From contig CM048840.1 in NCBI GenBank assembly GCA_026545765.1, positions 7,041,765 to 7,105,764 of the forward strand: a stretch of DNA of 64,000 nt, in the 5' to 3' direction. Shown piece by piece: positions 32,790 through 45,390 of this stretch. Position numbers and translations under genes: made by a program. Within the stretch, counting starts at the first letter, position 1; the number at the start of each line of letters is the position of its first letter. This stretch comes from Plantago major (taxonomy: Eukaryota; Streptophyta; Magnoliopsida; Lamiales; Plantaginaceae). Below the pieces are notes generated by a model. It was not told where the DNA came from. It did not search any database and saw nothing but the letters and a program-made list of their open reading frames with translations.

Positions 32790-35700
32790 TGTAGCGCCCC
32801 GCCCGGGAGCTGCCAGCTCCTAGTCAGATAGCCACCCGCATGTAATATTCTTTCAAGTAGAATTTCTATCTTTCAGAATATTACAAGAACGGCCAGGCAA
32901 TATCTGTACAAATAAATCAATGTAACTTAAAAGAAATTCAAATGCCATTTTATTCCGATCTCTTTTATAAAAGAGTAATAAATACAAACATTGTCATTCA
33001 AAGTATTTCACATAAGGGACTCGAGACTAGTAATTGCACTTCAATCTACAATTTTTTTTCCGCATGGAAAAGAAGAAAACAATCTAATCAAGATCTGCTA
33101 CTTATATACAATATCCATGTCGCATGATTCACTTGGTCTCTGCGGAAAGGAAACAAGAGAGGGTAAGTCTTAAAGGACTTAGTGAGGGTAAAATAATCAG
33201 CCCAATGAAATAAAGATCAGGAGGGTTAACGACAGGTGCAAGGAAACCTGAAATATAGCAAGATCACTATACGATAACATTTGAAATTAAAGTTGACACA
33301 TGGAGTTCGAGGATTTATAGGTCGGATACAAGAAACATGAGAACAATATACCAACCAACACCATAACAAATACCAATATACTACCTTATACTCCCAGGCG
33401 AGGAGCTACCTCGAAACACGGCAACATGCCTAGGTACATGTTGATTGGATCTTATATTGCAGCCAACTCCTAACTACCCTATACATCCAACAGGTAGGAT
33501 CTGAACATAGTAACCTTAAACCATCAGTCCTTTCTGCCCGGTAGTTACATGTCACAGTCCTAGGGCCCACAAGTTCAAGCACGGGTACAAGTATTAGGGA
33601 AACACGAATTCCCATTATCCAGGTAAGTTTCACAATAACAAGACAATCAAGTACTGGTTGCAGAGGACAATATACACTGGAATATGGTGAACATGGTCAA
33701 GAGGAGAACAATCACGGGCAAGAGAATAAAGTCAGGAGGACTCGATCAGGTGATAGTAACTTAGATACAAGAGGAGAGTCGATTGGTAGGTTCCAAAAGA
33801 CAAGATAAGTGAGTCAAGATAAGTGAGTCAGTTCAAAAGAAGGATTCAAGTGACAATAACTGAAATGCGAGACAAGGAATGAATATTGGCGAAATTGGTG
33901 ATACGATAATAAGAGGAGTTCAAGAGAATAATGGCTAGCAATATCAACTTAGGTGCAAGAAATGAAAATGAGGACAAGCTCAAATGAGCATAGGAGGGAA
34001 TCAAGACAATGAAACAAGTTCAAGAAATGGTTCAGTATGTATCGAAGGTGAAAAGAGATAGAAATGAAGTCTTAGAAATAGAATTTCCAAGATGTCGAGT
34101 CGTAAGAAGGCACGCAAGGCTTCAATTCAACAAGTGCAATAAGAACAAGAGAAATGATATATTCAATGGGCAAAGAAGCAAGAAAAAGAGATCAAGGAAC
34201 CCTCACCTAGCTGTAGAACCAAGTAACTTAGTATCTGAAGTTTACCGACTTTTATGTGACACCTATATATACATATACATCAAGGGAATAAGTAACTAAT
34301 CTCATCTTTAATTATTTCCAAATTTAAGAACAACATATGATAAAGACACACAGCCATCATTTATTCATATCATAAAACCATGCACATATACATTTCTATT
34401 TCCAAATAGCAAATTATGCTATTAGCACAAAACGTGAAGCTAGGACGAATAATTAACCTTCTAGGTAATAGTAAATTAAATATGTGTACTGCATAGCAGG
34501 GAGGTATTCCATCGTTACAAAGTTCAACCCCTTTATTAAATAGAACTCTGACTTTAAGTATAATAGTTGGTATATAAAATCAGCTTCAAGGAGCAAACCA
34601 ATTGTTTCAGTTTCAAAAGATGATTTTCCTCTACGCAAATTGATAACCAAACAACTGAGTTTCAGAAATCAAGAGTCATATTTCCTGCCAAATTTCATAT
34701 GAATCAACATCCAACTTATAAAAGAGCTTACTAAATGAACTTGAGAATCATAATAGGATATATCAAGTTAACATCATTTTCCTATTTCAGAGTATACAAT
34801 TTGTTACTAATTTTAACATAGTTCAACCAAATTAGTCCCTTAAAATATACTCCAGCAAACAGAACATAGGCTGCATCACATATATTCTATATGATCATAA
34901 TAACCCAATACTTCCACAAGTACTAGAAGCTATGTCAACATTAAATTAACTAAAACCGAAACAAATACAAACAGGAAACAAGTTTAATTTGAATATTGAA
35001 TAGCGAAGAATAAGAGTAAAACTTGTGAGATCAGTAGTTTCGGAAATTTGTGTGCTTCTACCGTATCTCTCTCTAAGCTAAATGTCTCTTGGGATTTTGA
35101 GAACTCAGTATAAAACAAGGCTTTATATAGAGGCGATTGTGAGAGGAAGTGAGAAAGATTACGTGGTGAATTGCTAGGAATTTGACAGGGATAAGTGAAG
35201 GGATTAGACCACCTGTAATTCAAGATCAGCTTGAATTCTTCTCCCTTAAGATCGATCTGGGCGGGCGATAATCATCAGCTCACTTTTTTTCACCTGCCGT
35301 CAATCTCAGTCGTTGATAAATCACGATCCGATCAGCTGCTCGCTAGAGAAATAATTGGAATGGAAAATAGAGACAAGGATCGACCAAGTAGGGATGATTG
35401 GATGAAATTAATTAGGATGGATCAATGATGTATTTGGGGAAAAAAATGAAATAAGTAATAGATTAAGAGAAAGAGTATGAGATCGATCAGGTAAGTTAAT
35501 GAGATATTTTGTTAAATTGTAACTTTTCCCTTAACAATTTACAAGGTAGGTACTTCAAACTTTATATATTTCAAATTAGTACCACAAGTTAGTTAGTTTC
35601 TATTTGGGATTATCTTGCATCACAAACTCTTTTGTACTAGTTTCCTTTCAAGGTCTCGAGCTATATAATAAAATATTAATAACGTCCTCCTTAGTCGTGC

Positions 35701-35797
35701 CAAAATAAAATTAACTCAAATAACATATAATTTCTAAATACTAAGTACAAATATAATTTAAATTGACGTAAACCATTAATTAAAGTGGAGCGTCACA
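32790..35797 (-). mobile_element. Solo LTR of a Ty3/gypsy-type retrotransposon (3.0 kb)
   Basis: Plus-strand ends TGTAGCGCCCCGCC and GGAGCGTCACA form TG...CA. It is flanked by CTAAT (32785-32789 and 35798-35802). Copy A gives the empty site. The minus strand has a TATA box (TATATAAAG, 35129-35121), so the LTR probably reads on that strand, starting TGTGACGCTCC. There is no internal coding sequence. The long size and GCGCCCC-type ends recall Tekay/Del chromoviruses; this class is a guess. Confidence 0.75.
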
Positions 35798-36097
35798 CTA
35801 ATTGATCCATAACAATGAAATTCAAATTAGCCATGAATTACTGATATCGAGTTCCTTTTTACTACCGAAATTTCATAAACATAAACGATTCTAGGTAGCT
35901 TATTTTAAATAATTAAAAGTTTGCACGTATGTTAAGGTGGAATTTTTCAAATATAGAATTTCAAGGTCAGGTATCAAAATTAACTCCAAGCCTCAAGCAA
36001 GGCGTGAAAAATACTGAAACATTGAACCAGAGATATGGCGGACTACTCCAAGTACCTAATGTTGAGGAAATCACCAAAATTGTAGATGAAAACACAA
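35798..36097. repeat. FHA-locus fragment (copy C, part 2)
   Basis: It matches copy A at 18124-18420 with only a few changes. It ends abruptly where the MULE begins (about 36098). Confidence 0.85.
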
Positions 36098-36527
36098 GAG
36101 TCCGTTTTGCGAAAGACCCCTATATATAGGAAAGTCCGGAAAGTCCACTTCACACGTTAAAACTAGACAATTATACCTTGTTCTCGACTTAATTTCTCGC
36201 GGATCTTTTGACCCGGATTCATTAAAAATGGGCCGAGTATAAATATAGAATTTACCATCTTTCAGCTCCTTTTACCATTTTCAGATCGATTTTCTCTCTC
36301 AACCCTCGATTTTCTCTCGTCAGCTCGATCTCTCTCTCTCTAAGATCGATCGCTGGAAAACTCGAGAACTCTAAGACACCAAATCGATCTGCCGGAAAAC
36401 TCTGAGACACCAAATCTGGACTGAAAAATCGACGAGATCTTATGAAAACGTAAGAAGCTTGAAATTGATTTGAAACATGGCGAAAAAAAGTTGAAATCGA
36501 GCAAACTCAAGCAGATTTTTTCATAAT
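36098..36527 (+). promoter_or_regulatory. MULE left terminus and 5' leader
   Basis: About 430 bp before the transposase ATG. It contains TCTCTCTC-rich leader sequence near 36290-36345. The terminal inverted repeat cannot be confirmed because the right end is outside the window. Confidence 0.5.
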
Positions 36528-36636
36528 ATGGAGGGAATCATTGAAGGAACCATTGTATCTTATGGAAACGAAGGTGATTCCGCGATAACATCAACACCAA
36601 CTCATGAGGAAGACTTGCAGATCGTTTCACATGAAG
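36528..36636 (+). pseudogene. MULE transposase exon 1
   Basis: ATG at 36528 opens MEGIIEGTIVSYGNEGDSAI and runs to a GT donor at 36637. The exon leaves one base, and exon 2 at 48215 supplies two, giving G-D-V-L-L-E-K-I. So the exon fits the FAR1 domain exon 11.6 kb downstream. The retrotransposon at 36664 lies just inside the intron. Confidence 0.7.
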
Positions 36637-36663
36637 GTATACCCTGTGACTGTCTATCTCTAT

Positions 36664-37526
36664 TGACATGGACATATAAGTCCCTCCAACGAATTAGACC
36701 TTTCTACCATCATCCAAGAACTCGAGAAACGCTTTTAGCCACGGTCAGAGAAGTTGAGTCCGTCACCCAGAAGGAAAGCCCGACACAGGACAAACTTACT
36801 AAACATAAAGTCCGGCACCAATAAAGAGTTCCAGAACAAGAAAACCTCGCTATAAGTCCTAAAGAAAAGTACCCAAAAAGCCCGGCATTAAGGTCTTAAC
36901 AGACTTTGGTCACTACAAAAGGTCCGCCTGCAGGAAGTCCGTCATAACTAACGTGAGATAAACGCGCCACCTACCTCCGAGACCACGTGGCACGCTGTCG
37001 CCAAGCCGACAAGATCCCGGGAATTCAGACAGCCTGTCCCCCAAGCTTCCTCTATAAATAGCCCGCATTTACTACTCATTAAGGTACGTAACCACGACTA
37101 AAAAATCTACTCTCTAAGTTTCGGGTCCGAGATAACTCGATTAGCCCGTCACACAAGTTGAGTCTTAGTCCGGACTGCCCACGGCAGGCCGGCCCAAAAG
37201 GGTCTAAGCCCTTCCTTTTGTCCCCAGGAGATGTCCGGATCGAACTTTGCCTGCACCCACCAGGAGACGGATCATCACTGAACTGACGACTTGGATTGCC
37301 TTGTCTGGGTTCATAGCACGACGGACCAAGCTAACGCCGGGCCCTAGATCTAGCCTAAGGAGGACCCAAGTTACTCTTGCCGGACCCCCGTTTGCCGGAC
37401 CCAACTACTACGCTCTTGCCAGACCCGCGAACTAAAACGATCCAAACCACACGACCTGACCTCCAGACTCTTCTGAATTACGCTCTTGACCCACGAATTT
37501 GACTTAACCGGATTTACCCCACATCA
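36664..37526 (+). repeat. 5' LTR
   Basis: Starts TGACATGGACATATAAG and ends CCCCACATCA. The promoter TATA box (TCTATAAATAG) is at 37051-37061. It differs from the 3' LTR by scattered substitutions and small indels, so the insertion is not brand new. Confidence 0.93.
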
Positions 37527-37528
37527 TA

Positions 37529-37546
37529 TTGGCGCCGTCTGTGGGA
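37529..37546 (+). promoter_or_regulatory. tRNA primer binding site
   Basis: TTGGCGCCGTCTGTGGG lies two bases after the LTR. TGGCGCC is the conserved start seen in many gypsy elements. I did not assign the tRNA. Confidence 0.7.
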
Positions 37547-37566
37547 ATCACTTAGTACAAAAAGCC

Positions 37567-39789
37567 ATGGCTCCAGCTAGAAGACGTACTAGAAGGACAG
37601 CTCCAGTAATCCTTAGATCAACAACTTCTGATGTTGGGCCCCGAAGTCAAGTCCGCAATCAACCCCACGGAAGTCAATCCTTTCACAGGAAATCAACGGA
37701 TCAATGAACATGATGATAGGGATGGCCTCGAAGCTTCTCTTTCCACCACGGAGCATTTAACGGACAAAGAACGCCCCGATCCACCAACTCCGCACCGTGA
37801 GACGCAATGATCGTTATACCTCGGTCACCGCCGATTTGCCCATCTGGCCGGATACAATGAAGCTCAAATTCAACTTTTGCAAGCCGCCCTGTTACTAAGG
37901 ACCCAACCTCAATTAAGGCCAGGCGTTAACCTCCCAGACAACTCTAACCACGCACCACGAAGAAGCGCCTCCGATTGCAATCCGAATCAACCCCAAGTAA
38001 CAACAGATCATGTGTAGAATCCAGAGGACCCCCAAACTCTCGAAATACCGATCGGTCCGAAAGTCTCAGAGCCTCAAGCCATAGAGCCCCGGGAGACTTA
38101 CGAAACATGCTAAATCGTTGGGCTCGGAGTAATTTGCACTCGAGAAACAATCGGAGGACAAGTAGAGAGGGGAACATGGGAGTCGACGAGAGAACACATC
38201 GTGACACAACTCCTTCTCGAACCACCGCTGAATCGCAACGTCAAGATGACGGGAGAAGGGACCACGGGGAGCAATACGACGAGGAGAACGAAACTCTCAA
38301 CGGGTACCGGGGCGACACTCCACCCCAAAACCATCCCCGCCATGGACGATTCCGTAATGAAAGAATACAGTCGCCAACCAGGATGACTAGGAATGATGAT
38401 TATCGAGACCACAGGAGGGGAAGCCGAGATAGGGGAAGGGAACATCATCGAAACCGAACCAGGTCAAGGTCTGCCAGGACTCATAGGGGGGGACAGGCAC
38501 ATGGATGAAACCGAACAAATTAAAGAACAAGTTAGGATCCATGAAGCTGCCCTAGAATTGGAACGGTCAAAGCTAGAAACACTTACCCATGCAAGAGATA
38601 TCATGAAATATGGAAGGAGCCTGAATCCTCTTTGCCAAGCTATGAGGGACACCGAACTCCCTCCGGGGAGGAGTGCCCCGAGTTCTAAGGAAACGTATGA
38701 GGGAATCACATGCCCAATAGATCACCGAATTCGTTTTGAGGCATCCCTGGGAGGCATGGGAGTACCGGACAATGTAAAGGCACAGTTATTTCCCAACACC
38801 CTCTACGGACCCGCCATGACTTGGTGGAAGCACCTCCGGCCCAACACTATAACATCCTGGGACCAGATGATCGCCAAATTCACTCTGCGATTCGAGAACT
38901 TCCTCGAAACAGCTCGTCCAGTCAGCTACCTGGCAGAAATTGTGCAAAAGGAACATGAAAGCTTGAGATCGTTTGTCAAAAGGTTTGAACAAGCAGTTGT
39001 CCTCGTTGAGTCACACACCATCAAAGATCGAGTATTCCACATGGGCGAGAACACCAACAACGCTTCATTCCGCTACACGATTGTTGATGCAGGAATAACC
39101 ACCGAACGAGAGTTGAATGAAGTAATCAAAAAATTCTTGAGCACACACGAAACCCTCGACAAAATGGTAGTGAGAGCCGAGGTCAAGAAGGCAAAACCAG
39201 TACCAGATAACACAAGGTTGGGAAACCAACATTTCGAACAAAAGCGGAAAGGTGATAGAAGAGGAAGGGTTGAGGAAAGAAGAAGATCTCCCCGAAAAGT
39301 TTACATAAACTACGATGACCTAAAAGCCCCCAAGGAACAAATCTTGACCATCATGCAAAGTCAAGGCTTCCCAATCCAGTGGCCCCTGCCACGTGGAAAC
39401 CAGTTCACCAGAACTCGAACAGTAATCGCTACTTCCACCAACAGACGGGACACTCCACCGGAAAATGCACGCACCTCAGGCAGGAAATCCAGAGGTTGAT
39501 CGAAATGGGATATTTGCAAGAATACATCATGAGGAAGCCCGAGGGCACCGACCAACGCGAAGTCGGACGAAGGTACCAGTCCAATGAGCCGCGTGGTGCA
39601 AGGGACCGGAGAAATGCATCTCCCCGTCGTTCTCCTCCCAGAGGGTCTAGACCTAGGCATAACAGAGGTGAAAGGCCCGCTTCGATCAAGAGACGCTCGT
39701 TTAGCCCAAGAAGACAATCAGTGTTACCCGGACCACCGAGCCCGAGAGGACGCCGAGAGGCTAGGAGATCCCCAAGTCCGGCACGATAG
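37567..39789 (+). pseudogene. Gag polyprotein, frameshifted
   Basis: It starts MAPARRRTRRTAPV, then changes frame at least twice (near 37690 and 38110) before the main open part 38393-39499. That part has the retrotransposon gag core: FEASLGGMGVPDNVKAQLFP, then AMTWWKHLRPNTITSWDQM and FVKRFEQAV. A shift near 39385 leads to YFHQQTGHSTGKCTHLRQEI, a zinc-knuckle-like H-x-x-x-G-H-x-x-x-x-C segment, and an Arg/Pro-rich tail. Gag forms the virus-like particle. It is too broken to be made as one protein. Confidence 0.85.
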
Positions 39790-40340
39790 AACAGGAGGGT
39801 AGCATACGTCGAAACTCAACCAGCTTACGTAGATGATAACCCTGTCCGTTTCGGGAGAATACTTAGCATTGCCGGAGGACCTACTGGAGGAGACAGTAGG
39901 AATGCTCGAGAAGCCATGGCAAGATCACTGAGAAATTCGGATGAGAAATCCGTCAATATGGTGGCTCCCGGCACCAACGTGATCACCTTTGACGAATCTG
40001 AAGCACCCCTCCATGCAAGGGAGAAGGATTGGTCCATGACCCGGATGTCCCCTTGGTGGTGGAAATGGACATAGCAGGTTATGAGATCACAAAGGTATTA
40101 ATCGATACCGGCGCCTCCTCTAACATCCTCTTCATGAGCACTGTCCGAAAAATGGAAATGAGTTTAAGAGGATTGTTACCGGTGACAATGGACCTCGTTG
40201 GCTTTGGAGGAAACCGGATCAGGCCAAGAGGAATCCTGTATCTCTCGGTTTCCATGGGAAAAGCTCCACTCAGGGTTACTCACCAAGTCCCTTTTGTTGT
40301 CACCGAGGCAGGTTGCGAATACAACATAATTATGGGAGCT
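39790..40340 (+). pseudogene. Aspartic protease domain of the retrotransposon
   Basis: Active-site motif LIDTGASSNILF near 40100-40135, followed by LVGFGGNRIRPRG and CEYNIIMG. A frameshift near 40030 separates it from the upstream linker (VRFGRILSIAGG). The family is retropepsin of Ty3/gypsy. Confidence 0.85.
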
Positions 40341-40668
40341 AGCTCGAGACAACCACGACAAAAGAGTGTACGACCTCAACATGCTCGAGACCAAAAGAAG
40401 TACGGCCCTAGCTCGAACCTTAGGATACCAAGCTATCATGGCAAGGGCCTACAACAAACATGTGAAAAGTAGGGACCTCCAGATTGGAGACTTGGTGCTA
40501 CGAAAGGCTGATATACTAAAACCAACCGGAAAACTCGAACCCAACTGGAAAGGTCCCTACAGAGTCACAAGGGCAAGTATCAATGGGAGCTACGCTTTGG
40601 AAAGCATGGACGGCAAACCGCTCAAGCGTACTTGGAACGCCAAGAATCTGCAGAAGTACTACGCCTAG
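40340..40668 (+). pseudogene. Integrase C-terminal piece fused after protease (pol deletion)
   Basis: Directly after protease, the sequence changes to LNMLETKRSTALARTLGYQA and GDLVLRKADILKPTGKLEPN, then NWKGPYRVTRA and LKRTWNAKNLQKYYA. This is the end of a gypsy integrase. The whole reverse transcriptase, RNase H and integrase core are absent, so about 3 kb was deleted at about 40340. Confidence 0.88.
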
Positions 40669-40699
40669 ATCAATTGTAATAGGATCTTTTGAAATATAT

Positions 40700-41309
40700 C
40701 ATCTTTTGTCTACCATGTAATCCTACCGTTCGATTATAATGAAGCATTTATTTTTCTGTCAACTATTTGCAAGAAGAACCGTACGCGCCACTAAGGGCAG
40801 ACAAATTATCTTAAAGTTTCTCGGACCCAAAGTGTCAGAAAGAAACTCCCTAAGAAACAAAGATTGAGGTACGGATTGTCTCGGACCCAAAGTGTCTCAA
40901 GGACTTAAAAAGTCCGACACTCACTCACTACGAGCCAAAGCCTCAAGTGACGAAAGATCCGAGACCCACAAAGTCCGGGATGTTGTTCAAAGTGTCTCAA
41001 GGACTTAAAAAGTCCGACACTCACTCACTACGAGCCAAAGCCTCAAGTAACAAAAGACCCGAGACTCACAGAGTCCGGCATATTGTTCAGTGTAAAAAAA
41101 AAATCCGACACTCATTTGCCACAAGACGAAGCCTTGGGTAAAAGAGCCAAAATCCGGGACATAAAGTATCGCCGACACAAGAAAATAATGGCAAAAACAA
41201 GCATGGGAAAAATAACGGTAAAAGATGCATTTCATTTCATCAATTGACCCGATCATTCAAAGATCTACAAAATTACATCCAAGTCCTAACAAAGATCCAG
41301 GAATGACCG
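40700..41309. repeat. Tandem repeat of about 100 bp downstream of pol
   Basis: The unit AGTGTCTCAAGGACTTAAAA... occurs at 40891 and 40991, with degenerate partial units on both sides (about 40830 and 41080). Repeats at this place are common in Tat-type elements. Confidence 0.8.
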
Positions 41310-41453
41310 ATGTTACAATACTTGCAAAGGATAGGCCAAAAATATGAACCCTCCACAGGCCGGAGTAACCCAAATACAAAATATACAAAAAACACATCTA
41401 CTTATTACTTAAGCTCCCGGAGTGGGGGGATTTTCCCGTACCCCAGCATTGCC

Positions 41454-44400
41454 CTAACCGGCAGGACCCCCTTCGGCCAAATCACTACCTTCGATAGTAG
41501 AGGGAGGAACCAACTTCTCCACCCTTCTCCAAAATTTCCTGGTCATGACCTTCCCTCCTTCGATCTCAATGTCGGCCTCGACTTGTTCATGATCCTTGAT
41601 AGGACCGGGAATATCAAGGAACCTGGCGTTATTGCCCCTAAAATTCCTATGCTCAAGGATCCCGGCCTCCATCACCTCTGGCAGCCAAGCCGGGTAGACA
41701 GGAGCAGGAGTACTCTCCATATCCAACCAAGATGCCACGACGGGCCAAAATTCGTCTCCACCCATATCCTCAGGCTCTTTGAGTTTGGGGTCGTCCACAG
41801 TGGCTCCGGCATGATTAGCTTGGATATCCAACCTATCATCCGTAACTTCAAAACCCTCATCCAACAAACCGAGAGATTGAGGCTGGCCAATACAATCGAA
41901 AAAGGCCTCCGTCCGAGTAGATCCGGCATCCATCCGGCTCAGAAAATAGTAGGCATCAGACCTCAAAAAGTCCGTCACAGCCTCCACTCTGGTCGTTTTA
42001 CACTTGGACACCAAAGCTTCCGCCATTTTGCTCCGCGCCCGGGCGTGAAGATCGAGCCCCTTATCAGCCCTTTTGGTGGCCGTCTTCTCAGACTCAAGGC
42101 TTCGCTCAAGTGCAGCCTTCTCGGCCTCTAGCTTCTTCACCTTGGCCTCAGACTCCTCCAACAATTTCTTATATTTGGCAGAGCTACCATCCTCCACCTC
42201 CTTCAAAGCCACAGCATGGGCCGACACCTGCAAAAGATCGGAGTCAGCTCTCGGGCTAAAAAAAAAAAAAAAAAAAAAAAAAGGAGAGAGAAGCAAGCAA
42301 AGACAAACTCACTGTGTCAAAATACGTCCGGAACGCGGCCTCATGAGCCCGGAGGGCAGTCTCCAAACTCGCAGTCAACTCGGTATGAGAAAGAGCCCGC
42401 AACATATTTTGATCTACCGGTGCGGCAAGGCTGGAACCACCGGTCTTTTGCCTCTTCGACGGCTCCTCGGGCTCCTTCCCCCTCCTCTTACTGGCGGCCC
42501 GTGTACTCTCCGCCAGCAGCTTTTCACCTTGAGCCTGCACCTGACTACGTGTTAGAGGGACAGGGGAAGTAACATGGACCCTCGAACCACCAATGGTGGT
42601 CGAGTAACCATGGCCACGGGAGGCTACTTTTGAAACAAATTTATGCCCGATTACCTGCTCAGCTGGCTTACTAGACCGGGAGCCCGGAACAGTTTGCGGA
42701 TTGATGATATTTGCATGGTTCACATCGGGCAATTTTTGGGGCCCGGGCTTGTATTGGGTTTTCTTGGAGGTTCCTTGCCTTAGCTTCTCAAGCTCGGCGG
42801 CCTTCTCCTTGTTTCTCAGCTCCAGAATCCTCTTGGCGGACGACATTATCCAATACTCTGCATTGAAAAAATAAGTATCAGAAGTCCGACTTCCACTAAC
42901 TTGAACATTACAGAAAAACAGAGTAACGCTTACTTAAATCTTCTTTATTATTACAAAAAAACGGGGTTGGGAGTTAGTTTGGCGAGCCACATTTGTGGCT
43001 GGACCGCCAAACCGTACGGGTAAAAAAGTGTGGGATCCCCCCATCTACCCCCAGCACGGCGGCCTCTTCGTATTGAAGACCCGGATCAGTGTCATGACGA
43101 AGACTTGCTGAGCCCCGGGTCCCAATCAGAGGAAATATCTTTTCTGTCACGACATGTTCTTCTCCGGTCGCGGTACGAATCACCTGCTCTTCAGTAAACT
43201 CCAACGGCCTCAACGACTTCAACCACGCCGGGACTTTTTCAGAGCCAAGGCCTGAAACTTGTCTCTCCGAAAATTCAGGGGCAGATTCCAGTCACCGGAT
43301 GGATGTTTTACATAGAAATATTTGGGCCACCATTTGTACCCATGTGAACTTTCGTAACCATCCAAAAATTTATACCCCCGACGAACATTGAAATAATAAA
43401 AAGGAATCTCGGGACTAGCAGCAAGAGTGAAGGCCTCCAACATTTTGTCATAACGGAACTCCTCGCCCTTTAGAGCCAAAATGACATCCATGCACATAAT
43501 AGTACCAAGGGCGTTCGCGAAGTTGTCAGGTTTGCACACCGGGTGAAACGGAAAAAGTCCGCTATTGGATCAATCATGGGAAGCCTCCATCCACATTTAA
43601 AAGCCCGTACATGAAAGGTCATGTAACCTTTGGGCGGATTGTACAAGGTATCATTAGGTCCCGGGATAACTATCTCATAATCTTCTGGGATATCGTAAAC
43701 CGCTCGAAGTTTGACGATGTCCCGAGGTTTCAAGCTGGAAGTACAAATAGGGATTAAGCCATCATCATTTTGCTCCGCCTCGGGCCTTAGTCCCGAAATA
43801 GGTCCGATCCTGTAAGATTTCATCTCCTTGGCCGACATCCTCCTTGACGGTTTACTTGGCCGCTGAGTTACACCTTCGGCTACCACCACCAAAGCCCGAC
43901 AAGGATTAACATCTTGAGGCTCCTGCTCGTCCTCTCCATCATCTCCGGCCTCTTCTTCATCAGAATCCATGATATTAATGTTCTCTTCATCCCCCCCGGC
44001 ACCGCTTGAACTAGCCCGCTCACCAGATCTGTGTCTTTCACCGGCCACTCCTTCCTCATCAGATTCCGATCCCCAAGAATCCTCCTCGGATGAGCTCCCA
44101 TCTGATGAGTCCGACGAAGACGAATCACCACTAGACGGATCATCCTCTGAGGCAGCTGCCTCTGATTGAGCCTCGGGATCTGCAGGCAGGTCGCTCGGGC
44201 CGGTCCTACTCCTCATAGGGGGATTCGAGTCAAAAGACAACGGTGACTCACTGCCTTCCCGAGAAAAAGGTTCCTCTATCAACGGAGCGTGCGCCGTCTG
44301 CACAGTTGCGGATGAACTCCCGGCTTCAAAATCAGGAATGGATCCGTCTGCATAAGGGGTAGCTCTAAAATTGTACTCGAGACTGGCGTACGAAAACAGA

Positions 44401-44681
44401 GGATATGGATTCCTCGGATGAATAGGCCCCGGAGGAATAACGGTTGTCGGACGAGGTTTGGGATCCACCTGCTCAATCCTTGCACCACAAGATCCTACCA
44501 AGGTTTGCGATTCCGGGCGCCTAGAAATAACTCCCACCAGTTCGACTTCAGATGGGGACGGCGATCCTTCATCCACCTCAGAGCCTTGGTCAGAGTACAG
44601 GTTAATTATGGGTGCCGGCTATATAACTTCTTCACCCTCATTTGCAAAAAGATCACCCAAGTCGCTAGCACGGTTCGACAT
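41454..44681 (-). pseudogene. Antisense gene: 'putative gypsy-type transposon' protein
   Basis: The minus-strand ATG at 44681 begins MSNRASDLGDLFANEGEEVI, then an in-frame TAG. It resumes with a long acidic Ser/Asp/Glu-rich part (44576-43900). The conserved domain follows: YEIVIPGPNDTLYNPPKGYM, FHVRAFKCGWRLPMIDPIAD, then after a frameshift near 43540 CKPDNFANALGTIMCMDVIL and KWWPKYFYV, and after another near 43220 LKSLRPLEF. The C-terminal half (42846-41454) has a poly-A/T intron at about 42310-42240 and a coiled coil (LEESEAKVKKLEAEKAALER). Function unknown. The family occurs inside plant gypsy elements. Two frameshifts and a stop break this copy. Confidence 0.75.
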
Positions 44682-45010
44682 ACCGAAATAACGACGAAAA
44701 GGACCGAGATGGGGAGTCTACAGGAATAAGAGAAACGAATTAAATAAACCTAAGCCCCAACCTCGGTCCTCTACCCTATTTTTTGTCTACAGACCTACGG
44801 ACCGACAAAAGAAATAAGGGCCAACAGAAATAAAACGCCATAATAAAGGAGAGTAAACTTACTTGTTTCAAGGAAATAGCAGCGGATCTCGGACTACAGA
44901 CAAGCTCGCGGGCACACAGGGGCTTCTCTCACAAGATGGACGACGGTCTCTTTATCTCTCTAGGTAAATTTTCACGAAAGTAAAAGTGCAAAAATGACGG
45001 ACAATCGGGG

Positions 45011-45020
45011 GTATTTATAG
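45011..45020 (-). promoter_or_regulatory. Antisense TATA box 1
   Basis: CTATAAATAC on the minus strand, about 330 bases upstream of the antisense ATG at 44681. This is a likely promoter of the larger antisense gene. Confidence 0.5.
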
Positions 45021-45390
45021 AACTTACTGGGCTGGTCGAACCAGGCCCATGGGCCCTCGATCCAACCGTTGCATCGATCCACGAGATTGTAATGATTACA
45101 AATCAAACCGGCCTAAATCGTTCTAAAGCGTCGGAATCACGATTGGGATCGAATTATTTAAACCGAATTACATTGCAAATTCAAATGACGGGTCTTTTCG
45201 CTATTGTGACGGACCATTAAATCAACAGGCAGAAGCCCGATTTCAGTAACAAAAGATGATGCAAATATCATTTCAGCAATATTCATAAGTACAAAATACT
45301 TCTTAAAGGCCCGAGGCCCATACAACGGGAAAAAACTTCTACAAATTGGACTGTACAAATAACAAACGGGGCATACCCCACCTTCTCCAT

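Noticed and set aside
35231-35428. 65-aa plus-strand ORF in the solo LTR
   Set aside because: No domain, inside an LTR and opposite to the predicted LTR strand.
37975-38225. Minus-strand ORF over gag
   Set aside because: It overlaps the Arg/Ser-rich gag frame in antisense; composition alone keeps it open. No promoter or conserved domain.
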